Assembly: GCA_031460505.1 (NCBI GenBank)
Contig: JAVKTT010000012.1
Coordinates: 1-32,251, forward strand
DNA length: 32,251 nucleotides
From: JAAYTL01 sp031460505
GTDB lineage: Bacteria > Bacillota > Clostridia > Tissierellales > Tissierellaceae
Reading direction: 5' to 3'
Shown: positions 15,863 through 24,449 of the stretch, piece after piece
Numbering within the stretch: the first letter of the stretch is position 1
How the letters are laid out: each line of letters starts with the position of its first letter
Program-made: the position numbers and the translations under genes
Notes under the pieces: generated by a model
Seen by the model: only the letters and a program-made list of their open reading frames with translations
What the model was told of the DNA's origin: nothing
Database searches by the model: none

Positions 15863-16692
15863 AGTAAATTCAACATCTCCTCTACACTCAGTACATCTTT
15901 AGTTATATTGATACCTTCTTTTCTTAGTTCGTGTGCTAATTCAGTGACTTGTGGAACGTCTAATCCTAATTCTTTTATCTTGTCTACTTGACTGAACACT
16001 TCTCTAGGAGTACCTTCCATCTGAACTTCACCTTGTGCCATAACTACGATCCTATCACCTTGTACTGCCTCATCCATATAGTGAGTAATCAAGATTATGG
16101 ACTTACCTTCTTCTTTGTTCAGTTTCTTGATTGTATTCATTACTTCTATTCTACCTATTGGATCAAGCATTGATGTAGGTTCATCCAGTATAATACAATC
16201 CGGTTTCATAGCAAGTATTCCTGCTATAGCTACTCTTTGTTTTTGACCACCTGATAGTAAGTGTGGAGCATGTTTTTTGTAGTCTGACATATCTACAATT
16301 TCCAGTGCTTCATCTACTCTTTTTCTAATTTCTGCAGGAGCAATACCTTGATTTTCTGGACCAAATGCTACATCTTCTTCTACGATTGTTGCAACTATTT
16401 GATTATCAGGGTTTTGAAATACTATTCCTGCTTTCTGTCTTATATCCCAAATCTTTTCTTCATCTTTAGTATTCATACCCATTACAAATATATCTCCTGA
16501 TGTAGGAAGTAATAGTCCGTTCATCATCTTAGCTAAAGTGGATTTACCGGAGCCGTTATGCCCTAATACAACAAGAAATTCACCTTTTCTTACTTCTAAT
16601 GACAAATTCTTCACTGCAGCAACTATTTCATCTTCTATATAGGATTTATATTCATATGTGACATTTTCTACTTTTATCATTGTATCATTCAT
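15859..16692 (-). CDS. ecfA1: Energy-coupling factor transporter ATPase EcfA1
   Basis: A 277-residue ABC ATPase and first gene of the ecf module. Walker A GHNGSGKST (44-52), Q-loop FQNPDNQIVA, signature LSGGQKQR, Walker B CIILDEPTSMLDP and switch His in LITHYMDEA are all intact. The ATG has GAGGT six bases upstream. It lies beyond the rplQ terminator, so it needs its own promoter; the best minus-strand candidate (TTGTGA-16-TAATAT near 16748-16775) is weak, and read-through from the ribosomal cluster is possible. Confidence 0.94.
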   Translation of the reverse strand: MNDTMIKVENVTYEYKSYIEDEIVAAVKNLSLEVRKGEFLVVLGHNGSGKSTLAKMMNGLLLPTSGDIFVMGMNTKDEEKIWDIRQKAGIVFQNPDNQIVATIVEEDVAFGPENQGIAPAEIRKRVDEALEIVDMSDYKKHAPHLLSGGQKQRVAIAGILAMKPDCIILDEPTSMLDPIGRIEVMNTIKKLNKEEGKSIILITHYMDEAVQGDRIVVMAQGEVQMEGTPREVFSQVDKIKELGLDVPQVTELAHELRKEGINITKDVLSVEEMLNLL

Positions 16693-16794
16693 TATATTAC
16701 CTCAATTTTATATATTTACACCATACTAATATATCATATAATCAACAAATATTAAAGATTGAGTTACTATTCACAACTTTTTTTCCCATATACC

Positions 16795-16825
16795 AAAAAA
16801 GGGACTAAGTTTTAACTTAATCCCT
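16795..16825 (-). terminator. Intrinsic terminator of the S10-spc-alpha cluster
   Basis: On the minus strand AGGGATTAAGT pairs with ACTTAGTCCCT (one wobble) around a four-base loop. A run of T residues follows. It begins five bases after the rplQ stop. Confidence 0.9.
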
Positions 16826-16830
16826 ACCCT

Positions 16831-17172
16831 TTACACTAGTTCCAATATAGCTATTTCTGCACCATCACCACGGCGAGGACCAACTTTTAAAACTCTTGTG
16901 TATCCACCATTTCTTTCTGCATATTTAGGTGCAATCTCATCGAATAATTTTCTTACTACATCTTCATCATATATATAAGCTAAAGCTTGTCTTCTAGCGT
17001 GTAGATCACCTTTTTTACCAAGAGTGATCATTTTGTCAGCCATTCTTTGGGTCTCTTTAGCCCTTGTTACTGTAGTTTCGATTCTTCCACTTCTTAACAA
17101 GGATGTTACTTGATTTCTTAGCATCGCTTTTCTATGAGCTGTAGGACGACCAAGTTTTCTTAATGTTGTCAC
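16831..17172 (-). CDS. rplQ: 50S ribosomal protein L17
   Basis: A 113-residue bacterial L17 near the peptide exit region. RKLGRPTAHRKAMLRNQVTSLL at the N-terminus and the C-terminal GGYTRVLKVGPRRGDGAEIAILEL are diagnostic. The start is GTG, seven bases after AGGAGG. It is the last gene of the alpha operon segment, 23 bases after rpoA and directly before a terminator. Confidence 0.98.
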   Translation of the reverse strand: MTTLRKLGRPTAHRKAMLRNQVTSLLRSGRIETTVTRAKETQRMADKMITLGKKGDLHARRQALAYIYDEDVVRKLFDEIAPKYAERNGGYTRVLKVGPRRGDGAEIAILELV

Positions 17173-17195
17173 ATTTATCCCTCCTTCACGCTTGA

Positions 17196-18143
17196 TTACT
17201 CATCGCTTGTTCTTAGACTTAATCCTAATTCAGCAAGTTTATTTTGTACTTCCTCAAGGGATTTTTTACCAAGATTTCTTACTTTCATCATATCTTCTTC
17301 AGATTTTTGCGTTAATTCCTCAACAGTATTAATTGCTGCTCTCTTCAGGCAATTATAAGATCTTACAGATAAATCAAGCTCTTCTACTGTCATTTCAAGA
17401 ACTTTTTCTTTTTTATCCTCTTCTTTTTCAACCATTATCTCAACATCGTTGACATGGTCTGTTAAGCCAACAAATAGGTTCAAATGTTCAGTTACAATCT
17501 TTGCTCCTAATGAAGTAGCTTCATCAGCAGCCATTGTACCATTAGTCCATACTTCTAATACCAATTTATCATAATCAGTAATTTGACCTACCCTTGTATT
17601 GCTAACATTAAAGTTAACTTTTGTTACAGGAGTATAAGAAGAGTCTACTGGTATAACTCCTATTGGTTGATTTTCTTTTTTGTTTTTCTCAGCTACTACA
17701 TAGCCTCTACCTCTTGTTAATTCAAGTTCCATATATAATCTTCCATCTTCATTGATGGTTGCTATATGATGATCTTTATTAACTATTTCAACGTCTAAGC
17801 CTGTAATAATGTCTCCTGCTGTTAATACCCGTGGTCCTTCAACATCTACTAATAAAGTTACTGGTTCATCAGAATATGATTTAGCAGCAATCCCCTTTAT
17901 ATTAAGTATTATTTCTGGTACATCTTCATATACCCCAGGTATCGTTGTGAATTCATGAAGTACACCTTGAATTTTTATTGATGAAACTGAAGCTCCTGGT
18001 AATGAAGATAGTAATACTCTTCTTAGAGAATTACCAAGAGTAGTCCCGTACCCTCTTTCTAAAGGTTCTACTACAAATTTACCATAGCTTCCATCATCAC
18101 TCAATTCTAGGATTTCAATTCTCGGTTTTTCAATTTCTAACAT
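17196..18143 (-). CDS. rpoA: DNA-directed RNA polymerase subunit alpha
   Basis: A 315-residue RNAP assembly subunit. The N-terminal dimerisation domain includes PLERGYGTTLGNSLRRVLLSS; the C-terminal domain (about 245-310) has the helix-hairpin-helix NLGKKSLEEVQNKL used for UP-element and activator contacts. The family N-terminus MLEIEKPRIE starts at the ATG at 18143. A second ATG two codons upstream (18149) is closer to AGGAGG and could be used instead. A longer in-frame extension to 18197 lacks family support. It lies in the usual rpsD-rpoA-rplQ order. Confidence 0.97.
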   Translation of the reverse strand: MLEIEKPRIEILELSDDGSYGKFVVEPLERGYGTTLGNSLRRVLLSSLPGASVSSIKIQGVLHEFTTIPGVYEDVPEIILNIKGIAAKSYSDEPVTLLVDVEGPRVLTAGDIITGLDVEIVNKDHHIATINEDGRLYMELELTRGRGYVVAEKNKKENQPIGVIPVDSSYTPVTKVNFNVSNTRVGQITDYDKLVLEVWTNGTMAADEATSLGAKIVTEHLNLFVGLTDHVNDVEIMVEKEEDKKEKVLEMTVEELDLSVRSYNCLKRAAINTVEELTQKSEEDMMKVRNLGKKSLEEVQNKLAELGLSLRTSDE

Positions 18144-18199
18144 TAACATGAACCCTCCTTTTAAATTTGGTTTTATAAGGACGAGGGCAACTGACACTA

Positions 18200-18823
18200 T
18201 TATTTAGAATATAACTCAACTATTAAGTGTTCTTCTACTGGAATGTCTATATCTTCTCTTGTTGGTTCAGCTATAATAGTTCCCTTTAATTGTTCCAAAT
18301 CTACATTTAACCATGATACTGTGTTGCCATTATGGTTTTCTACTAAAGTTTTAATTTTTTCGCTATTTTTGCTATTTCCTTTAACAGAAATTTCATCTCC
18401 TACTGTTATTAACATTGATGGAATAGTTGCTTTTTCACCATTTAATAGGAAATGACCATGAGTAACTAGTTGTCTTGCTTCAGCTCTTGAAGAACCGAAT
18501 CCCATTCTATATACAACATTGTCTAATCTTAATTCAAGTATCTTTAGTAGATTTTCACCAGTGATACCTTTCATTTTGTCAGCCATGTTAAAATATTTAA
18601 CCATTTGTGATTCATTTATACCATAAAATCTTCTTACTTTTTGTTTTTCTCTTAACTGCATACCATATTCAGTTACTTTCTTTCTTGATTGTCCGTGTTG
18701 TCCAGGTGCATAATTTCTCTTAGTTATTGCACATCTGTCTGAATAACATCTATCTCCTTTTAGGTATAGTTTCATTCCTTCTCTACGGCACAATCTACAT
18801 ACTGGACCTGTATATCTTGACAT
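18200..18823 (-). CDS. rpsD: 30S ribosomal protein S4
   Basis: A 207-residue primary 16S-binding protein. It is the zinc-binding form: C9, C12, C26 and C31 give the four-cysteine knuckle. The S4 RNA-binding domain (about 97-160) contains the LDNVVYRMGF and SRAEARQLVTHGHFLLNG blocks. The ATG follows AGGAGG. It is encoded within the alpha cluster between rpsK and rpoA, unlike B. subtilis, where rpsD is elsewhere. Confidence 0.98.
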   Translation of the reverse strand: MSRYTGPVCRLCRREGMKLYLKGDRCYSDRCAITKRNYAPGQHGQSRKKVTEYGMQLREKQKVRRFYGINESQMVKYFNMADKMKGITGENLLKILELRLDNVVYRMGFGSSRAEARQLVTHGHFLLNGEKATIPSMLITVGDEISVKGNSKNSEKIKTLVENHNGNTVSWLNVDLEQLKGTIIAEPTREDIDIPVEEHLIVELYSK

Positions 18824-18841
18824 CTATTTACACCTCCTAAA

Positions 18842-19240
18842 TTAAACTCTTCTGCGTTTTGGTGGTCTACAACCATTGTGTGGAATTGGGGTAACGTCTT
18901 TGATCATATTTACTTCTAAGCCTACTGCTTGAAGTGATCTTATAGCCGCTTCTCTACCAGATCCAGGTCCTTTTACAAATACTTCAACTGTTTTTAATCC
19001 ATGTTCCATAGCTTTTTTAGCTGCTTCTTCTGCTGCTTGTTGAGCAGCATATGGAGTTGATTTTCTTGAACCTCTGAATCCTAATTGTCCTGCACTTGCC
19101 CATGATAGTACATTACCTTGTAAATCAGTTAATGTAACCATTGTATTATTAAATGTAGAAGAAATATGAGCTTGACCTCTTTCGATGTTTTTACGTTCTC
19201 TTCTTCTTACACGAGTTACTTTGCCTTTTTTAGCTGCCAC
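18842..19240 (-). CDS. rpsK: 30S ribosomal protein S11
   Basis: A 132-residue platform protein of the small subunit. ERGQAHISSTFNNTMVTLTD, the SAGQLGFRGSRKSTPYAAQ block and the C-terminal DVTPIPHNGCRPPKRRRV are conserved family features. The start is GTG, after GGAGGGG. It is 18 bases downstream of rpsM. Confidence 0.98.
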   Translation of the reverse strand: MAAKKGKVTRVRRRERKNIERGQAHISSTFNNTMVTLTDLQGNVLSWASAGQLGFRGSRKSTPYAAQQAAEEAAKKAMEHGLKTVEVFVKGPGSGREAAIRSLQAVGLEVNMIKDVTPIPHNGCRPPKRRRV

Positions 19241-19258
19241 TTAATTTCCCCTCCTTTA

Positions 19259-19618
19259 CTACTTCTTAGAAACTAGTCTCTTAGGACCTTTACGAGTTCT
19301 TGCATTAGTTTTAGTTCTTTGTCCTCTTACTGGTAATCCTCTTCTGTGTCTAATTCCTCTATAGCAATTTATTTCTCTTAATCTTTTTATATTTAAAGCA
19401 ACATCTCTTCTTAAATCACCTTCAACGTGATAAGTGTCGATAATTTCTCTTAACTTAGCAACTTCTGTTTCTGTTAGGTCTTTAACTCTAGTATCTTGAT
19501 TTATTCCAGCTCTTGCTAGGATTTCATTTGATCTTGATCTTCCGATACCAAAAATATAAGTTAAGCCAACTTCAACTCTTTTATCCCTTGGTAAGTCTAC
19601 GCCTGCAATTCTTGCCAT
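19259..19618 (-). CDS. rpsM: 30S ribosomal protein S13
   Basis: A 119-residue head protein that forms the inter-subunit bridge with L5. It begins MARIAGVDLPRDKRVE, and the basic tail RGQRTKTNARTRKGPKR is typical. The ATG at 19618 is chosen: an in-frame GTG at 19630 overlaps the AGGAGG site, although that leaves an 11-base spacer. Confidence 0.98.
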   Translation of the reverse strand: MARIAGVDLPRDKRVEVGLTYIFGIGRSRSNEILARAGINQDTRVKDLTETEVAKLREIIDTYHVEGDLRRDVALNIKRLREINCYRGIRHRRGLPVRGQRTKTNARTRKGPKRLVSKK

Positions 19619-19657
19619 TAAAGCCTGCACCTCCTAATTTATACATTATACACATTA

Positions 19658-19771
19658 CTATCCTTGTTTTTGTTTATGCTTTGGATTTTCGCAGATTACC
19701 ATTACTCTGCCATGTCTTTTGATAATCTTACATTTTTCACACATCTTTTTAACTGATGGTCTTACTTTCAC
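19658..19771 (-). CDS. rpmJ: 50S ribosomal protein L36
   Basis: A 37-residue gene between infA and rpsM. Translation on the minus strand from GTG at 19771 gives MKVRPSVKKMCEKCKIIKRH and continues to a TAG at 19658. The zinc ligands C11, C14, C27 and H32 are all present, so this is the zinc-binding form. GGAGGG precedes the start at about six bases. The position is the usual one in Firmicutes. Confidence 0.96.
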   Translation of the reverse strand: MKVRPSVKKMCEKCKIIKRHGRVMVICENPKHKQKQG

Positions 19772-19787
19772 TTAAATCCCTCCTATG

Positions 19788-20006
19788 CTACTTGTTTCGC
19801 CAGGTTATTCTGCCTCTTGTCAAATCGTAGGGTGAGAGTTCAACTGTTACTTTATCTCCAGAAAGTATTCTTATATAATTCATTCTCAATTTTCCAGAAA
19901 TATGGGCTAAAATCTCGTGACCATTTTCAAGCCTCACTTTAAATATGGCATTAGGTAATACATCAATAACAGTACCTTCAACCTCTATTACATCTTTTTT
20001 AGCCAT
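19788..20006 (-). CDS. infA: Translation initiation factor IF-1
   Basis: A 72-residue OB-fold protein that binds the ribosomal A site during initiation. MAKKDVIEVEGTVID, the AHISGKLRMNYIRI block and the ending SPYDLTRGRITWRNK are canonical, and 72 residues is the standard length. The ATG at 20006 follows AGGAGG at nine bases; an eight-residue upstream extension is rejected. Confidence 0.98.
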   Translation of the reverse strand: MAKKDVIEVEGTVIDVLPNAIFKVRLENGHEILAHISGKLRMNYIRILSGDKVTVELSPYDLTRGRITWRNK

Positions 20007-20032
20007 TGATTCGAACCTCCTGTTCCGCAAAT

Positions 20033-20314
20033 TTAGAAACTCTTTTTATAAGGTTCTAAAAGTTTTCTTATATATGCATCATCAATCTTTTCATTGTTTT
20101 CTATCTTTTCATTTAGTTCCGATAGAATTGTACTAGAAACACTCAAGTGTTTAATTTTCTTTCTTTTCGGGTTATCCAGCTTCCTCAAATCTCCATCTAT
20201 AACAGAAACATATTGAGCATCTATTATATCTAGTATCAAGAAAATCTTTCCTTTATCCCTTCCTGCTTTTGACATAACTACTTGCCCAATATTAATATCC
20301 ATAGTAGTATCCAT
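20033..20314 (-). CDS. KOW-domain RNA-binding protein (L14e/L6e/L27e-like)
   Basis: A 93-residue protein whose N-terminal half fits a KOW/SH3-like fold: DINIGQVVMSKAGRDKGKIFLILD (about 6-29) has the Gly pattern of KOW motifs. It is followed by a basic segment NPKRKKIKHLS and a helical tail. Genes of this type between adk/map and infA are common in Firmicutes and are annotated as L14e-like or KOW proteins; their function is unsettled, probably ribosome or RNA binding. The ATG at 20314 follows AGAGGTGG at seven bases. It is co-directional, 26 bases upstream of infA. Confidence 0.85.
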   Translation of the reverse strand: MDTTMDINIGQVVMSKAGRDKGKIFLILDIIDAQYVSVIDGDLRKLDNPKRKKIKHLSVSSTILSELNEKIENNEKIDDAYIRKLLEPYKKSF

Positions 20315-20365
20315 TATAAATCCACCTCTTTGTACTTATCTGTAACACCCTCAGAAAGATTTTTT

Positions 20366-21010
20366 TTATCTCTCAAGTGAATTGACTATTTCCTTGAAAA
20401 CTTCTTCAATTGGTTTAGTACCATCAATATCTAATATCAAACCTTGTTTTCTATAATAGTCAATCAAAGGTCGAGTTTGATCTAAATATACTTGGATTCG
20501 AGTAGTTACTGTTTCCACAGTATCATCAGCTCTTTGATATAGCTCTCCTCCATCTAAATCACAAATACCTTCAACCTTTGGAGGGTTGTTACTTATATGA
20601 TAAGTAGCACCACATTTTTTACAAATTCGTCTACCGATTGCTCTACTAATTAAAATATCCTTATCTGCATCAATATTGACAACTTTGTCAAGTTTTATAC
20701 CCATTTCATTAAGTTCATTGTCTAGAGCTTCTGCTTGATCTACTGTTCTTGGAAAACCATCCAGTAAAAAACCATTTGTACAATCATCTTTGGATAATCT
20801 GTCTTTTACTATGGAAACTACCAAGTCATCTGGAACTAATAAGCCTTTATCCATATAACCTTTAGCAGTTATTCCAAGTTCAGTACCTTCTTTTATATTA
20901 GCTCTAAATATATCTCCTGTAGAAATATGTGGTATATTGTATTTTTTTACTATATTTGATGCTTGAGTACCTTTACCAACTCCTGGTGGTCCAAGTAATA
21001 CAACTCTCAT
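20366..21010 (-). CDS. adk: Adenylate kinase
   Basis: A 214-residue nucleotide kinase (AMP + ATP to 2 ADP). The P-loop GPPGVGKGT is at 7-15, the GFPRTVDQAE block near 83-92, and the LID carries a zinc knuckle with CKKC and CDLD (three Cys and one Asp), the long-LID Gram-positive type. The ATG at 21010 is eight bases after AGGAGA; an ATG at 21019 lies on the ribosome site itself. The gene lies 15-25 bases after secY. Confidence 0.97.
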   Translation of the reverse strand: MRVVLLGPPGVGKGTQASNIVKKYNIPHISTGDIFRANIKEGTELGITAKGYMDKGLLVPDDLVVSIVKDRLSKDDCTNGFLLDGFPRTVDQAEALDNELNEMGIKLDKVVNIDADKDILISRAIGRRICKKCGATYHISNNPPKVEGICDLDGGELYQRADDTVETVTTRIQVYLDQTRPLIDYYRKQGLILDIDGTKPIEEVFKEIVNSLER

Positions 21011-21034
21011 ATCTTTCATCTCCTATAGTCTTTT

Positions 21035-22312
21035 CTATTTTAAGAATCCTTTGTAATGTCTCATTAACATTTGTGATTCTATTTGTTTTACAGTTTCTAA
21101 TGCAACACCTACAACTATTATAACAGCAGTTCCACCAAAGTTAACATTCATAGCAAATATCTTTGATAATATAATTGGCAGTGATGCTAGTATTGCAAGT
21201 GAAAAACCACCTACAAAAGTTAATCTTGACACAACTCTATTTAAATAATCTGATGTAGGTCTACCAGGTCTGATACCAGGAATAAATCCACCATTTTGTT
21301 GTAAGTTCTTTGAATACTCAACTGTATTAAATTGAATAGCTGTATAGAAATATGTGAAGAACATAATCAATGCTACATTTAGTATTGAGTAAACCCAAAC
21401 ACCAACTGTTCCTTGTGGAGTAAAGTATTTAGTTATCCATTGTGCAAATGCACCATTTGAGAATAATGTTATTGTTTGTGGTAATGAAAGTAATGAAGAA
21501 GCAAATATTACTGGCATTACTCCAGACATTGATACCTTTATAGGTATATGTGTACTCTGTCCACCATACATTTTTCTACCAACAACTCTTTTTGCATATT
21601 GAACTGGTATTTTTCGTTCTCCTTCTTGAAGAGCTACTACAAAAGCAATTATCACTATAAATACTAATCCGAAAATTAATACTTTAATAATGTTTAAATA
21701 TCCTGCAGCTACTCCTCTAAAGATACCAATTAAATCAGCTGGTAATCTGGATATTATACCCACAAATATAATTAATGAAATCCCGTTTCCGATTCCGTTT
21801 TTTGTAATTTGTTCACCTATCCATACCAATAATGCTGTACCTGCTACTAAAGTCAATACAACAATGATCTTTTGCATAGTTCCAGCACTTGGATCTAGAG
21901 CAGATCTAAATATGCCTATTGTATATCCAATTGCTTGAATTGTAGCTAAAATCATTGCAGTAAATCTTGTGTACTTATTAATTTTCTTTTTACCTTCTTC
22001 TCCTTCTTTAGCTAATTCTTCTAATCTTGGAATAGCTATTGTAAGAAGTTGTATTACTATAGATGCTGTAATATATGGATAGATATTTGTTGCAAAGATA
22101 CTAAAATTACTAAATGTTCCTCCTGCCATTAAGTCGAGGAATTGTAAAATTCCACCTTGTGATGTCTCAAAAATACTTTTAATGATTGCCTTATTCATAT
22201 AAGGCACAGGGATACTAGAACCTAGTCTAAAAATCAATAACATTAGTACTGTGAAATTGATTTTTTTTCTTATCTCTGGTATCTTCCACGCATTTTTCAA
22301 GGTAGAAAGCAT
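21035..22312 (-). CDS. secY: Preprotein translocase subunit SecY
   Basis: A 425-residue channel subunit of the Sec translocon, with about ten hydrophobic helices across its length. Family blocks include FRLGSSIPVPYMNK near the N-terminus, GGTFSNFSIFATNIYPYITASI in TM2 and the cytoplasmic loop ERKIPVQYAKR. The ATG directly abuts the rplO stop (TAG then ATG), so translation is coupled. The length is typical. Confidence 0.98.
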   Translation of the reverse strand: MLSTLKNAWKIPEIRKKINFTVLMLLIFRLGSSIPVPYMNKAIIKSIFETSQGGILQFLDLMAGGTFSNFSIFATNIYPYITASIVIQLLTIAIPRLEELAKEGEEGKKKINKYTRFTAMILATIQAIGYTIGIFRSALDPSAGTMQKIIVVLTLVAGTALLVWIGEQITKNGIGNGISLIIFVGIISRLPADLIGIFRGVAAGYLNIIKVLIFGLVFIVIIAFVVALQEGERKIPVQYAKRVVGRKMYGGQSTHIPIKVSMSGVMPVIFASSLLSLPQTITLFSNGAFAQWITKYFTPQGTVGVWVYSILNVALIMFFTYFYTAIQFNTVEYSKNLQQNGGFIPGIRPGRPTSDYLNRVVSRLTFVGGFSLAILASLPIILSKIFAMNVNFGGTAVIIVVGVALETVKQIESQMLMRHYKGFLK

Positions 22313-22762
22313 CTATATCACCTCTACCTTTCCACCTGCAGCTTCTATCTTCTCTGCAGCAGATTTACTAAATCCGTGAGCTTGAACTGTTAATTTCTTA
22401 GTTACTTCACCATTTCCTAATACTTTAATACCATCGATTACTCTGCCTTTTTTAACTAATCCTTCGCTAATTAATAGTTCAGGAGTAACCACTGTATCAT
22501 CAGCAAATACATTTAGATCTTCTATATTAATTATCGCAAATTCCTTAGCAAAAATATTTGTAAACCCTCTTTTTGGAAGTCTTCTAAATAATGGCATTTG
22601 ACCACCTTCAAATCCAGGTCTAACTCCTCCACCAGATCTTGCATTTTGACCTTTGTGTCCTTTACCTGAAGTCTTTCCTAAACCAGATCCAATACCTCTA
22701 CCTAGTCTCTTCTTTGCTTTACTTCCTCCGCCTTCATTTGGCCTTAATTCATGAAGTTTCAT
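22313..22762 (-). CDS. rplO: 50S ribosomal protein L15
   Basis: A 149-residue protein with the Gly/Lys-rich N-terminus MKLHELRPNEGGGSKAKKR and KTSGKGHKGQNARSGGGVRPGFEGGQ-type region. The start at 22762 is eight bases after AGGAGG; a longer in-frame start at 22771 (MYP) would lie on the ribosome site. It is followed without a gap by secY, as in most bacteria. Confidence 0.98.
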   Translation of the reverse strand: MKLHELRPNEGGGSKAKKRLGRGIGSGLGKTSGKGHKGQNARSGGGVRPGFEGGQMPLFRRLPKRGFTNIFAKEFAIINIEDLNVFADDTVVTPELLISEGLVKKGRVIDGIKVLGNGEVTKKLTVQAHGFSKSAAEKIEAAGGKVEVI

Positions 22763-22781
22763 TGGGTACACCTCCTTACGC

Positions 22782-22958
22782 TTAGTCTATTACTTCAACC
22801 ATGTAGCTTACTTGATGTATCATACCTCTTATTTGAGGGGTGTCATTCTTTTCAACTACTTGACCGATCTTTTTTAATCCTAGAGCTTCGATTGTTCTCT
22901 TGTGGGTTTCAGTTTTTCCAATTGGACTTTTTACCAATTTTATCTTGATCATAGTCAC
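22782..22958 (-). CDS. rpmD: 50S ribosomal protein L30
   Basis: A 58-residue gene between rpsE and rplO. Minus-strand translation from GTG at 22958 gives MTMIKIKLVKSPIGKTETHK and continues to the stop at 22782. The LVKSPIG, RTIEALGLKKIGQVV and NTP/NDTPQIRGMI patterns identify L30. GTG at 22958 aligns with the usual family start and sits seven bases after AGGGGGG; an ATG two codons later (22952) is the alternative. Confidence 0.95.
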   Translation of the reverse strand: MTMIKIKLVKSPIGKTETHKRTIEALGLKKIGQVVEKNDTPQIRGMIHQVSYMVEVID

Positions 22959-22970
22959 TCTTAATCCCCC

Positions 22971-23477
22971 CTAGCCTAATAATTCTTCTACAGATTTTCC
23001 TCTTAACTTTGCAACATCTTCTGCTCTCTTTAAGCCTTTTAAAGCTTCCATAGTTGCATTTACAACATTTCTAGGATTACTGCTTCCTAGTGATTTAGTT
23101 CTGATGTCCCTAATTCCTGCTAACTCGCAAACAGCACGAACTGCTCCACCAGCGATAACTCCAGTACCTTCTTTTGATGGTTTTAATAATACTCTACCAG
23201 CACCAAATTCACCTGTTATTTCATGTGGTATACTTGTTCCAACCATTGGCACTTGAATGATGTGTTTTTTAGCGTCTTGAATAGCTTTTCTAATAGCTTC
23301 AGGTACTTCCAATGCTTTAGCCATTCCAACTCCAACATGACCGTTTTCGTCTCCAACTACTACAAGAGCACTAAATCTAAAGTTTCTACCACCTTTTACA
23401 ACTTTAGTTACACGATTTATATTAACAACTCTTTCTTGTAAGTCTAATTCATCTGGATTTATAAATGTGCGATCCAT
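22971..23477 (-). CDS. rpsE: 30S ribosomal protein S5
   Basis: A 168-residue decoding-fidelity protein. The double-stranded RNA-binding region shows LQERVVNINRVTKVVKGGR and FSALVVVGDENGHVGVGMAKA, and the second domain has GTGVIAGGAVRAVCELAGI. The length is typical. The ATG has an AGGGGA-type site. The gene is 17 bases after rplR. Confidence 0.98.
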   Translation of the reverse strand: MDRTFINPDELDLQERVVNINRVTKVVKGGRNFRFSALVVVGDENGHVGVGMAKALEVPEAIRKAIQDAKKHIIQVPMVGTSIPHEITGEFGAGRVLLKPSKEGTGVIAGGAVRAVCELAGIRDIRTKSLGSSNPRNVVNATMEALKGLKRAEDVAKLRGKSVEELLG

Positions 23478-23494
23478 TAATTCCCCTCCTTCTA

Positions 23495-23857
23495 TTAAAA
23501 CTTAAGTCCTGCTTCTCTAGCACCATCTGCAAGTGCTTGGATTCTACCGTGATAGATGAATCCTCCTCTATCGAAAACAACATTTTCTATGCCTTTTTCT
23601 AATGCTCTTTTAGCAACTAATTCACCTATAGTTTTAGCAGCTTCTTTATTGCAAGTTGAAGTAAGGTTAAGAGACTTATCTAAAGTAGAAGCTGATACCA
23701 ATGTGAAACCTTGAACATCATCAATTATTTGAGCATATATATGTTTTCCACTTCTGAAAACATTTAGTCTTGGTAATTCAGAAGAACCTGATATCTTCTT
23801 TCTTACTCTACTATGTCTTGCTTTTCTATTAGCATTTTTATCTATCTTTTTTAGCAA
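23495..23857 (-). CDS. rplR: 50S ribosomal protein L18
   Basis: A 120-residue 5S rRNA-binding protein. RKARHSRVRKKISGSSELPRL at the N-terminus and FDRGGFIYHGRIQALADGAREAGL at the C-terminus are diagnostic. The start is TTG, seven bases after GGAGTG; no ATG is available at the family N-terminus. Confidence 0.98.
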   Translation of the reverse strand: MLKKIDKNANRKARHSRVRKKISGSSELPRLNVFRSGKHIYAQIIDDVQGFTLVSASTLDKSLNLTSTCNKEAAKTIGELVAKRALEKGIENVVFDRGGFIYHGRIQALADGAREAGLKF

Positions 23858-23873
23858 TGTTTTTCACTCCCTT

Positions 23874-24413
23874 CTACTTACCAGTCTTACCAACCTTACG
23901 TCTAACAACTTCATCAGAATATCTAACACCTTTACCTTTATAAGGTTCTGGTTTTCTAAATGCTCTGATTACTGCTGAATAGTTACCAACTTGTTGCTTG
24001 TTAGTACCTTTAACGATTATTTTGTTAGCTGCTGGTACTTCAACTTCTATACCTTCTGGATCTTCTAATTCGATCGGATGTGAATAGCCTAGGCTTAACA
24101 CTAATTTTTTACCTTGTTTTTGTGCTCTATAACCAGTTCCTTCAATTTCTAATGATTTAGAATATCCTTCAGTTACACCCTCTATCATATTAGCAATTAA
24201 AGTTCTTGATAAACCGTGTAAAGATCTATGTCTTTTGTTCTCAGTTGGTCTAGCAACTGTTAACACTCCGTCTTCTATTTTGATTTCCATATCAGGACTT
24301 ATATTTTCGGATAAAACTCCTTTTGGTCCTTTTACTTCAACAACATTATTTTCTGATACTTTTATTTCAACTCCACTTGGGATGTTTATTGGTTTCAGTC
24401 CTATTCTTGACAT
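23874..24413 (-). CDS. rplF: 50S ribosomal protein L6
   Basis: A 179-residue protein of two repeated domains at the factor-binding site. MSRIGLKPINIPSGVEI opens it, and the C-terminal RAFRKPEPYKGKGVRYSDE is conserved. The ATG follows AGGAGG. The length matches other Firmicutes. Confidence 0.98.
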   Translation of the reverse strand: MSRIGLKPINIPSGVEIKVSENNVVEVKGPKGVLSENISPDMEIKIEDGVLTVARPTENKRHRSLHGLSRTLIANMIEGVTEGYSKSLEIEGTGYRAQKQGKKLVLSLGYSHPIELEDPEGIEVEVPAANKIIVKGTNKQQVGNYSAVIRAFRKPEPYKGKGVRYSDEVVRRKVGKTGK

Positions 24414-24449
24414 GAGTGCACCTCCTGTTCAATTAATTTAATTGTCATA

